36,865 bases of DNA from Meiothermus cerbereus DSM 11376 (GTDB taxonomy: Bacteria > Deinococcota > Deinococci > Deinococcales > Thermaceae). Both the position numbers and the translations under genes were made by a program. The stretch spans positions 1 to 36,865 of the forward strand of contig NZ_JHVI01000030.1 in NCBI RefSeq assembly GCF_000620065.1, in the 5' to 3' direction. Under the pieces are notes generated by a model that worked only from the letters and a program-made list of their open reading frames with translations, had not been told where the DNA came from and ran no database searches. Shown here one piece after another: positions 29,963 through 36,865 of this stretch (positions within the stretch are counted from its first letter, which is position 1; every line of letters begins with the position of its first letter).

Positions 29963-31462
29963 CTACCCATCTAAAGCCGGTACAAACCGCACCGTTTGCC
30001 CCAGACGTAGCTGGGCCAGCCAGGGTAAGTCGGCGGGGTGTACCAGGGCCGGCTTGGCATAGCCCCCAAGGCGGCCCCGGTCGTTGAGCAGCACGATGGG
30101 CTGGCCCTCGGTGGTAATCTGCACCGCCCCCAGCGGGGTGGCTTCGCTAATCAGCTCACCCCCTGGCACCTCGGGCCCCACCAGCCGCAGGCCCATCCGG
30201 TCGCCCGAGGCCAGCTCGTAAGGCCCCGAACACAAAGCTCGCATCGCCTCCGGGCTGTACTGGGGCCCTGGCAGCAGGCGAACCCGCCGCTGCCCCAGGG
30301 GGGGTAGCACAAGGCCAAAGCCCACTCGAGCCCCCTTGAGCTGCGCCACCCCCAGCACATCGCCGACCTGCAAGGGCCGCCCGATCAGGCCTCTGTGGTC
30401 GGTACTGGCGCTCCCAAAGAAGCGGGCACTCTCGAGGCCCCCCGCCAGAGCCAGGTAGCCCCGCACGCCGTCGGGGGCCGAGGCAAAGTGCAGCTTATCG
30501 CCCGTGCGCAAAGCAAAGGTCTGGGCCACCTCTACCGGCGTTCCGCCCACCAACGGCCGCATCCCGTAGCCCACAAAGGCCGCCACCAGCGGCCTTAGCG
30601 CGCTCAGCACGGGGCCCTTGAGGGTCAGTTCCAAGAGCGGCGCATCGGGGAGGTTGCCCACCAGTCGGTTGGCTAAGCTGGCCAGCCGACCATCCAGCGC
30701 CCCCGAGGCCGCCAGCCCCAAACGCCCGGACAAAGGCCGCCCACCGTCCATCACCAGATCCAGCAAGCCCGCCTCCTCCACCCGCAGCGCCGGATACCGT
30801 GGTGCATCCGGCAGCAAGGGCTTTACGGGAGGCACCTCCGGGGTTGGGCCTTCGCTGGGTACAAACCGCACCCGGTCGCCGGCTTCCAACAAAAACGCTG
30901 TCTCGCGGTGGGGGTTGTAGACCTGGGTGAGCGCAGTCCCAATCAGATGCCACCCTCCCGGCGAAGGCAGGGGATAAATCCCGGTCTGGCTGCCCGCAAT
31001 CGCCACCGAGTGGGCCGGCACCAGCGCGCGTGGGGTACCCCGGCGGGGCAGCCGCAGGCGCTCGGGCAGGGGCCCCAGGAAGGGAAAGCCTGGGGTGAAG
31101 CCGGTGGCGAAGACGCGGTAGGGGGTCTGGCTGTGCAGCCGCACCACCTCATCTACCGCAAGGCCGGTTTGTTCGGCCACCCAGGGCAGGTCGGGCCCGT
31201 CGTAGCGGACGGGCAGCTCGAGCTCCTTGCCAGTTGGCGCATCGGGCAGCGCTTGCAGGTGTTGGCGTACCCAGCGTTCGACCCGCGCCCGCGAGACCCG
31301 GTCGGCGTCGTACTCGAGGTAGAGCTTCACATAACCCGGCACCACGTCGGTCACACCCGGCAGCGGCTGGGCCAGCAGGGCCCGCACCAGGGCCAGCATC
31401 TGGGCGTTGGCTTCCAGGTCGAGCTGTTCGGAGAAGGGCAGGTAGAAGCCGGCTAGAGTCAT
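29963..31462 (-). CDS. pxpBC: 5-oxoprolinase subunits B and C, fused (PxpB-PxpC)
   Basis: 499 residues. The N-terminal about 200 residues are PxpB (KipI): GYVKLYLEYD, GFTPGFPFLG, PRALVPAHSVAIAG and PSPGGWHLIG. The rest is PxpC (KipA): LLDLVMDGGR, LELTLKGP, GYLALAGGLESARFFGSAST, GDRMGLRL and EATPLGAVQITTEGQPIVLL. Together with PxpA they hydrolyse 5-oxoproline to glutamate with ATP. In most bacteria B and C are separate genes. ATG 31462 lies 8 nt after TATCCT (31471-31476, minus), so it may also have its own leaderless start; pxpA ends 43 nt upstream. Confidence 0.93.
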   Translation of the reverse strand: MTLAGFYLPFSEQLDLEANAQMLALVRALLAQPLPGVTDVVPGYVKLYLEYDADRVSRARVERWVRQHLQALPDAPTGKELELPVRYDGPDLPWVAEQTGLAVDEVVRLHSQTPYRVFATGFTPGFPFLGPLPERLRLPRRGTPRALVPAHSVAIAGSQTGIYPLPSPGGWHLIGTALTQVYNPHRETAFLLEAGDRVRFVPSEGPTPEVPPVKPLLPDAPRYPALRVEEAGLLDLVMDGGRPLSGRLGLAASGALDGRLASLANRLVGNLPDAPLLELTLKGPVLSALRPLVAAFVGYGMRPLVGGTPVEVAQTFALRTGDKLHFASAPDGVRGYLALAGGLESARFFGSASTDHRGLIGRPLQVGDVLGVAQLKGARVGFGLVLPPLGQRRVRLLPGPQYSPEAMRALCSGPYELASGDRMGLRLVGPEVPGGELISEATPLGAVQITTEGQPIVLLNDRGRLGGYAKPALVHPADLPWLAQLRLGQTVRFVPALDG

Positions 31463-31470
31463 GGAAGGTC

Positions 31471-31476
31471 AGGATA
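31471..31476 (-). promoter_or_regulatory. -10 box TATCCT for pxpBC
   Basis: 8 nt before ATG 31462; no Shine-Dalgarno and no convincing -35. Suggests an internal promoter in the pxp operon. Confidence 0.35.
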
Positions 31477-31505
31477 CCTCGCCCGAACAGGCAGCGGGCC
31501 GTTGC

Positions 31506-32258
31506 TCAGTAGGTCGCTACGGTCACCCCCTCGGCCAGCAGCGCCTCCCGGACGGCCCGGGCAATCTCAACCGCGTTGGGGTTGTCGCCGTGGATGCACA
31601 GGGTCTGGGCGCGCACCTCGAGCCAGCCCCCATCCACGGCCTCTACCCGGCCATCCACCACCATCTGCACTGCCCGCCGGGCGGCCTCGGCAGGATCGTG
31701 AATCCAGGCGCCAGGCGTACCCCTGGGGGCCAGACGACCATCGGAGGTATAACCCCGCTCGGGGAAAGCCTCCGCAATGGTGCGGAGCCCCAAACGCTGG
31801 GCCTCCTGCTCCAGGGGGGTATGGGGCAGTACCACCAGCGGCACCTGGGGGTTGAAGTCCAAAGCCGCCTGGGCGATGGCCCGGGCCGTCTCGGGGTCTT
31901 TGGTGGCCCGGTTGTACAGGGCCCCGTGGGCCTTAATGTGGTGCAAGGGCAGGCCTGCCACCCTCAGAAAAGCGCTCAAGGCCCCCACCTGGTAGAGCAC
32001 GTCGGAGTAGACCTCATCGGGGGTGGCCGCCAGCTCCCGCCGCCCAAAACCCACCCGGTCGGGAAAGCCGGGGTGGGCTCCTACGGCAACGCCCGTGCTT
32101 TGGGCGAGCTCGAGGGTGCGCCGGATGGTCAGGGGGTCGCCCGCATGGAAGCCACAGGCCACATTGACCGAGCTGATGAGGGGGAACAGCTCCTCATCCC
32201 GTCCCAGTTTCCAGTTACCAAAGGACTCGCCCGCATCGGCGTTCAGGTCTATCTGCAT
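31506..32258 (-). CDS. pxpA: 5-oxoprolinase subunit A (LamB/YcsF family)
   Basis: 250 residues, the family length. Opening MQIDLNADAGESFGNW, then SVNVACGFHAGDP, GAHPGFPDRVGFGRRE, VKAHGALYN-type segment (IKAHGALYNRA) and EAFPERGYTSDGRLAPR are the standard LamB/YcsF signatures. It forms the 5-oxoprolinase complex with PxpB and PxpC, which scavenges the 5-oxoproline that forms from glutamine and glutamate, a process faster at high temperature. First gene of the pxp operon, with a sigma-70 promoter right before it and a leaderless start. Confidence 0.95.
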   Translation of the reverse strand: MQIDLNADAGESFGNWKLGRDEELFPLISSVNVACGFHAGDPLTIRRTLELAQSTGVAVGAHPGFPDRVGFGRRELAATPDEVYSDVLYQVGALSAFLRVAGLPLHHIKAHGALYNRATKDPETARAIAQAALDFNPQVPLVVLPHTPLEQEAQRLGLRTIAEAFPERGYTSDGRLAPRGTPGAWIHDPAEAARRAVQMVVDGRVEAVDGGWLEVRAQTLCIHGDNPNAVEIARAVREALLAEGVTVATY

Positions 32259-32266
32259 TAAGTATC

Positions 32267-32294
32267 ACGATATTTGGCTGGGTCTGATTGTCAA
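32267..32294 (-). promoter_or_regulatory. Promoter of pxpA (perfect -35)
   Basis: On minus, TTGACA (32289-32294), 16-nt spacer, TATCGT (32267-32272), then 8 nt to ATG 32258. The clearest -35 in the window, and the -10 matches the TANNNT leaderless pattern. Confidence 0.6.
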
Positions 32295-32308
32295 TGGTTC
32301 AACAGACA

Positions 32309-32362
32309 TACCACCAACACCGGCCCAAATCTGGCTGGGATTTGTAGGAAGCGGTGGTGGTA
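32309..32362 (-). terminator. Nested hairpin downstream of the DHS-like gene
   Basis: TACCACC (32309-32315) pairs with GGTGGTA (32356-32362), then ACCG (32319-32322) with CGGT (32352-32355), and inside, CAAATC (32326-32331) with GATTTG (32339-32344) around a TGGCTGG loop. It starts 8 nt after the DHS stop codon (32371) and ends before the pxpA -35. No T run. Probable 3'-end structure or terminator, possibly a small structured RNA. Confidence 0.4.
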
Positions 32363-32370
32363 GGTTGCGC

Positions 32371-33348
<978 letters not shown>

Positions 33349-33635
33349 AGGGTACCTCCATGCTCGCGGGGTGGGCGAATATGGCTCCCCCCTTCGGCCT
33401 TGGGTGTGCCGTGCGCCGGAGTACCGCAGGCCCCAAACGCCTGCTCAGCTCCGCCTGCAAGTGTACCCAAGTCCAGCACGAATTCAAGACCTCGAGCGGC
33501 CTGCTTATGCAAAACAGCCCAGGGGCCGCTGTGTACTTAGAGGATACCCGCGGCTGTTATCTATCCAAATAAAGCGGCTGCTATGGTAATCACCCTCACT
33601 TCACCCTGGGGCCTACCTGGCATAAGGTTTGACCT
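33349..33635. promoter_or_regulatory. Divergent region between DHS-like and globin genes, with two promoters
   Basis: 287 nt. Minus promoter for the DHS-like gene: TTGAAT (33482-33487), 16 nt, TACACT (33460-33465), giving a leader of about 105 nt. Plus promoter for the globin: TTCACC (33600-33605), 17 nt, TAAGGT (33623-33628), then 7 nt to GTG 33636. A direct repeat GCGGCTG(T/C)TAT occurs near 33551 and 33574. The long DHS leader could hold a regulatory structure, but I recognise none. Confidence 0.45.
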
Positions 33636-34055
33636 GTGAACGACCTTGCTTCCAGAGCCGATATCGCAGTAGTGGTCGATGCTTTTTATGCCAAAGCCAT
33701 CCAGGACGAACAAATCGGCTATTTGTTCGAGGGCCTGGACTTAATGAACCACCTGCCCGTCATCCACGACTTCTGGGAAAACATCTTATGGCGCACCGGC
33801 GCGTATAAGGGTGGCATGATGTACAAGCACCTGTTACTAAACGCCCGCAAGCCGCTTACGCTCGAGCACTTCGAGCGCTGGCTCGAGCTGTTCACCCAGA
33901 CTGTCGATGCACACTACAAGGGTCCCAATGCCAGCACCATGAAGCAACTGGCACATTCAATAGCCCGTACCATTTACGCTCGAGTTTCCCAGCAAAGTAG
34001 CGTCCCGATGGGCGTTCAGGATGCCCCTAGCGAAACCAGCGCAGGAGCAGGCTAA
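33636..34055 (+). CDS. Truncated haemoglobin, group III
   Basis: 139 residues from GTG 33636, which lies 7 nt after TAAGGT. Short globin with the group III pattern: VDAFYAKAIQDEQIGYLFEG, HLPVIHDFWENILWRTG, YKGGMMYKHLLLNARKPL and HFERWLELFTQTVDAHYKGP, TMKQLAHSIA. The His in MMYKHLLL fits the E-helix region, and the proximal His is in the HFERW helix. Such globins bind O2 or NO and are tied to microaerobic or nitrosative stress. About 20 C-terminal residues (QQSSVPMGVQDAPSETSAGA) are low-complexity and overlap the convergent DUF2905 gene by 29 nt. Confidence 0.88.
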   Translation: MNDLASRADIAVVVDAFYAKAIQDEQIGYLFEGLDLMNHLPVIHDFWENILWRTGAYKGGMMYKHLLLNARKPLTLEHFERWLELFTQTVDAHYKGPNASTMKQLAHSIARTIYARVSQQSSVPMGVQDAPSETSAGAG

Positions 34056-34248
34056 GCAGCAGGCTCAAGACCAGGCTAACCAGCAGCATGGAGGTGAGGG
34101 GAAAGTACAAGCGAAAACCCTCGCGCTCGATGCGAATGTCTCCAGGCAGGCGGCCAAACCAGCCCAGAAGCCCAGGGGCATACAGCCACGTCAGGCCCAG
34201 AACCACCAGCACCAGGCCCAACACCAGCAGCAAGCGCCCAACTTCCAT
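34027..34248 (-). CDS. DUF2905 small membrane protein
   Basis: 73 residues with two hydrophobic helices (about 5-28, LLLVLGLVLVVLGLTWLY; and 50-70, LTSMLLVSLVLSLLLSLLLR). The connecting loop RLPGDIRIEREGFRLYFP is the DUF2905 signature. Function unknown. It follows era with a 3-nt gap and is translationally coupled to it; the conserved position next to housekeeping genes may point to an envelope role but this is unproven. Confidence 0.85.
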   Translation of the reverse strand: MEVGRLLLVLGLVLVVLGLTWLYAPGLLGWFGRLPGDIRIEREGFRLYFPLTSMLLVSLVLSLLLSLLLRWFR

Positions 34249-34251
34249 GCT

Positions 34252-35166
34252 CTAATGATAGCCCAGTTCCCGCAGGGCTTCGGGATCCTTACGCCAGTTG
34301 GGGTAAACCTTGACCTGCAAATCCAGGTAGACCTTGCGCGATAAAAAGACCTCGAGCTGCTTGCGGGCCGCCGCCCCAATTTCCTTGAGCTTTCGCCCAC
34401 CCTCTCCAATCAGGATGGGCTTGTGGTTCTCGCGCTCGACGTAGATATTCACCTGGATGTAAAACATTCCCCCGCCCCCACCGGCGGGGGCGGGGCGCAG
34501 CTCGAATTCCTCGGTTTTGGTGGCAATGGTGTAAGGAAGCTCTTCCTTAAGGCGCTTCATGGCCTCTTCGCGCACAATCTCGGCAGCCCATTCCTCCGGG
34601 GTCTGGTCGCCTTTGGCGAAGTCGGGCGGGAAGAAAAAGGGGCCTTCCGGCAGAAGGGAGAGCACCTCGTCACGCAAGGCTTTGGCGTCGCGTTCGTTCT
34701 GGGCCGAAATCATGCGGGTTTCCAGGCCCGGCAGTAGCTCGGCATACGCTTGCATGGCCGACTCGGGGTACTTGGCCGCATCGGCCTTGTTGCCGACGAG
34801 AATAATGGGTATCTGCCCCTTCAGGGGGCGCAGGGCACGCGCCACCAGCTCGTCTTCGTGGGTAGGTGGATGCCGCAGATCTACCAGCCACAACACCAGG
34901 TTAACCTCGGCCAGGGCCTCGGTTATCTGGCGGATCATGTACTCGCTCAGGGCATCGGTGGCCTTGTGCCAGCCGGGGGTGTCCACAAACACAATCTGGC
35001 GGTTGCCCTCGGTGTGGATGCCGCGCACCCGTTTGCGGGTGGTCTGTGGCTTGGGGCTGATGGGGGCGATTTTTACGCCCAGCATAGAGTTGACCAGGGT
35101 AGACTTGCCCACATTGGGTTTGCCCACCACGGCTACAAATCCGGAATAGGTCGTTCCTTCATTCAC
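34252..35166 (-). CDS. era: GTPase Era
   Basis: 304 residues from GTG 35166, the usual Era length; the longer upstream frame lacks homology. GTPase motifs: GKPNVGKST (G1), TTRKRVRGI (G2), DTPGWH (G3), NKAD (G4), and a G5 ISAQN. C-terminal KH domain: [19 protein letters not shown]. Era binds the 3' end of 16S rRNA and guides 30S assembly. The -10 TATACT (35173-35178, minus) is 6 nt before the GTG, so the mRNA is probably leaderless. Followed by DUF2905. Confidence 0.96.
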   Translation of the reverse strand: MNEGTTYSGFVAVVGKPNVGKSTLVNSMLGVKIAPISPKPQTTRKRVRGIHTEGNRQIVFVDTPGWHKATDALSEYMIRQITEALAEVNLVLWLVDLRHPPTHEDELVARALRPLKGQIPIILVGNKADAAKYPESAMQAYAELLPGLETRMISAQNERDAKALRDEVLSLLPEGPFFFPPDFAKGDQTPEEWAAEIVREEAMKRLKEELPYTIATKTEEFELRPAPAGGGGGMFYIQVNIYVERENHKPILIGEGGRKLKEIGAAARKQLEVFLSRKVYLDLQVKVYPNWRKDPEALRELGYH

Positions 35167-35172
35167 GGTTCT

Positions 35173-35226
35173 AGTATAGGGGCAGGTCGGGAACAAACCC
35201 TCATGCGCTCCTTCATCAGCTATCCT
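35173..35226. promoter_or_regulatory. Divergent promoters of era and dprA
   Basis: Minus: TATACT at 35173-35178 (5/6 consensus), 6 nt from the era GTG. Plus: TATCCT at 35221-35226, 10 nt from the dprA ATG at 35237. No convincing -35 for either. Confidence 0.4.
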
Positions 35227-35236
35227 GATGCGAGCT

Positions 35237-36250
35237 ATGCCCGACCCTCTGGCACTTGCACTCACCCCCCAGATTGGCCCCAGGCGTTTACAGCAAGCCC
35301 TCGCCACCGACCTGAGTGTGGCCGCCATTGCCGATCTGCTGGGCTGCGAAATTGCCGCGGCCTATGCCAGAACGCTCGAGCAAGGCCTGGCCGAAAAAGA
35401 GCGCGAAAAAGCAGCCCGGCTGGGCCTGCGGCTGGTTGGCATGTGGGATTCCGATTATCCCCCAGTGTTGTGGCACCTCGAGAGCCCCCCAGCGGTGCTG
35501 TACCTGAAAGGGGAACTGCCGCCCAGCGAGCGCAACATCGGCATCGTAGGCACCCGCAAGGCCAGCCCCTGGGCCACCGCCTGGACACACAAGGTAGCCC
35601 GTGAGCTGGCCGAGGCCGGGGTGGGGATTATCTCGGGGCTGGCTTTGGGCATAGATGCCGCCTCGCACAAAGGCGCGCTGGAAGGGGGCGGCTACACCCT
35701 GGGGGTGCTGGGCAGTGCGATAGACCGCTTCTATCCACCCCAGAACCGGGCCCTGGCCGAACAGATGAACGTACTCTCGGAGTTTCCGCTGGGAACCCCC
35801 CCGCAGGCCGGGCTGTTCCCCCGGCGCAACCGGATTGTGGCGGCCTTGGCCAAAGCGGTGCTGGTGGTGGAGGCCGGAGAAAAGAGCGGGAGCCTGATTA
35901 CTGCGCGGTTTGCCGCCGAACTGGGCCGCGATGTGCTGGCCGTACCGGGCCGACCCGGCGATGCCTTTTCGCTGGGAAGCAACCGGCTGATTCAGGATGG
36001 GGCCGGGCTGGTGCTAAACACCGAGGATGTGCTGAATGCCTTGGGGGTGCTGGCCCCCAAGAAGCAGGCGGTGCAACTCGAGGGCAGCGAGGCCCAGGTG
36101 TACCGGGCTTTGCTCGAGCTCTCCGAAGCCCTGCCCGACGACCTGGCCCAGACCACTGGCCTCTCCACCGCCGAGACCCTTTCGGTGCTGATGATGCTCG
36201 AGCTAAAGGGTCTGGTGCAAAGCAGCGCCGGACGCTACAGCCCGCTGTAA
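35237..36250 (+). CDS. dprA: DNA processing protein DprA
   Basis: 337 residues from ATG 35237; an in-frame ATG at 35228 is too close to the -10 box. N-terminal helical segment (about 1-70, [14 protein letters not shown], a SAM-like helical region). Rossmann-like DprA core: [106 protein letters not shown]. The C-terminal about 60 residues are the winged-helix domain. It protects incoming single-stranded DNA and loads RecA during natural transformation, a trait typical of Thermaceae. Confidence 0.95.
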   Translation: MPDPLALALTPQIGPRRLQQALATDLSVAAIADLLGCEIAAAYARTLEQGLAEKEREKAARLGLRLVGMWDSDYPPVLWHLESPPAVLYLKGELPPSERNIGIVGTRKASPWATAWTHKVARELAEAGVGIISGLALGIDAASHKGALEGGGYTLGVLGSAIDRFYPPQNRALAEQMNVLSEFPLGTPPQAGLFPRRNRIVAALAKAVLVVEAGEKSGSLITARFAAELGRDVLAVPGRPGDAFSLGSNRLIQDGAGLVLNTEDVLNALGVLAPKKQAVQLEGSEAQVYRALLELSEALPDDLAQTTGLSTAETLSVLMMLELKGLVQSSAGRYSPL

Positions 36251-36341
36251 TTCCGGCCATCTCCTTATTCACCAAGCGCAAAGCTGACTTTCTGCAAGCT
36301 GCAAACTCAAGAGGATTTAACCTGCTCCAAACGGAGTTTTC
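36251..36341. other. Intergenic spacer after dprA
   Basis: About 90 nt. A short CTCC-AAAC-GGAG hairpin followed by TTTT at about 36327-36341 may be a weak terminator of dprA. Nothing else was seen. Confidence 0.3.
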
Positions 36342-36361
36342 AGAGACTGTCTTAAAACCGT
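36342..36361. repeat. Probable terminal inverted repeat of the IS5-family element
   Basis: GAGACTGTCTTAAAACCG directly follows the transposase stop and resembles IS5-family termini (GAGACTGT-type). The partner repeat is outside the window, so this is inferred from position and similarity. Confidence 0.5.
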
Positions 36362-36865
36362 CTAGGAAGCCAATCTTCTGACCATAAGTCGGATCATCGC
36401 CGTGTAGATAAAGGTTTCTGAGGTTTCGGGCAGGAACTCGTAGTCCCGATTGAGCCTACGATTGAAACTTAGCCAGGCAAAGGTGCGCTCCACTACCCAC
36501 CTCCTGGGGATGACCACAAAGCCACGATGCCCTCGGGTCTTCTTGAGTAGCTCCTCGGCTAAGTCATCAGGGATGGGTTTTTCATCGGGCCACCAGATAC
36601 CGCGAAAGTTGGCATCGGGTCGCTGCATGACCTGCACCGTCCAGCCTAAAGTTCGCCTGACCCACTCCTCGAACTGGCGCTTGTAGCCACCGTCAATAAA
36701 CAGATGACAGAAGTCTCTCTGGGTTGCCCAAGCCGCCTGTAGCACCACTTTCCCGCCTTCGGCATCGGTGATGTCAGCAGGCAGAACCTTGACTTTGAGC
36801 ACCAAACCCTGGGTATCCACCATCAAGTGCCTTTTGCGACCCTTGATTTTCTTGCCCCCGTCATA
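36362..36865 (-). mobile_element. IS5-family transposase, C-terminal part, runs off right edge
   Basis: The open frame continues to the right edge without a start: YDGGKKIKGRKRHLMVDTQG, LVLKVKVLPADITDAEGG, LFIDGGYKRQFEEW (second Asp of the DDE triad) and RRWVVERTFAWLSFNRRLN (the Glu) are typical of IS5-family DDE transposases of the IS427-like subgroup. The stop at 36362 is intact; no frameshift is seen in the visible part. About 168 residues are visible. It is probably a full-length recent insertion, since it is undegraded. Confidence 0.9.

Noticed and set aside
33360-33589. Short open frames in the spacer before the globin
   Set aside because: Two overlapping frames without start signals or family features; the region is better explained as promoter sequence.

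Overview
The window looks like a chromosomal segment of a Thermaceae bacterium in the Deinococcus-Thermus phylum, most likely Meiothermus-like. This is an inference. It rests on high GC with G/C-ending codons, a dense compact layout, a great excess of the hexamer CTCGAG, many genes whose start codon lies 6-8 nt after a TANNNT -10 box with no Shine-Dalgarno (leaderless mRNAs, common in this phylum), and the gene families themselves (DprA, class III sirtuin, group III truncated haemoglobin, degenerate bacilliredoxin, PATAN/DUF4388 proteins). No rRNA, tRNA or CRISPR array was seen.

Layout. (1) 1-286: 5' end of a gene on the minus strand that runs off the left edge, probably a transposase, with a frame break at a run of seven C. 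(2) 290-800: gene-free region with a 14-bp palindrome and a hairpin. (3) 801-6605: nucleotide-sugar block made of two converging operons: rfbC, an unusual epimerase, rfbD and a family 2 glycosyltransferase on plus; rfbA (long form) and manC on minus. Together they supply most of dTDP-rhamnose synthesis and GDP-mannose synthesis for surface polysaccharide. rfbB is not in the window. (4) 6842-14536: class II aldolase fusion, bacilliredoxin-like protein, sirtuin, fused NAD(P)HX repair enzyme, a multi-pass membrane protein, a probable PATAN protein, thrB and a DUF4388 protein. (5) 14576-20875, all minus: pgm, lhgO, mscS, plsX and a cytochrome P450. (6) 21186-24904: thioredoxin, DUF309 protein, exported Rieske protein, Tat-exported alkaline phosphatase and a secreted calcium-binding-type protein. 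(7) 25027-32258: asparaginase, pyrF with a repeat-derived tail, a 977-residue methyltransferase-TPR-DUF2325 fusion, and the 5-oxoprolinase genes pxpBC (fused) and pxpA. (8) 32371-36250: deoxyhypusine-synthase-like protein, group III truncated haemoglobin, DUF2905 membrane protein, era and dprA. (9) 36342-36865: 3' part of an IS5-family element running off the right edge.

The genes form several functional groups: a polysaccharide precursor block (pgm makes the glucose-1-phosphate used by RfbA), exported redox/phosphate proteins, complete 5-oxoproline hydrolysis, and housekeeping genes. The most unusual items are the large three-domain fusion at 26991-29924, the 127-bp palindromic element that supplies the last codons of pyrF, the P450 promoter whose -35/spacer is a hairpin-forming inverted repeat, and the consistent TANNNT-N6-8-start pattern, which also fixes several start codons.
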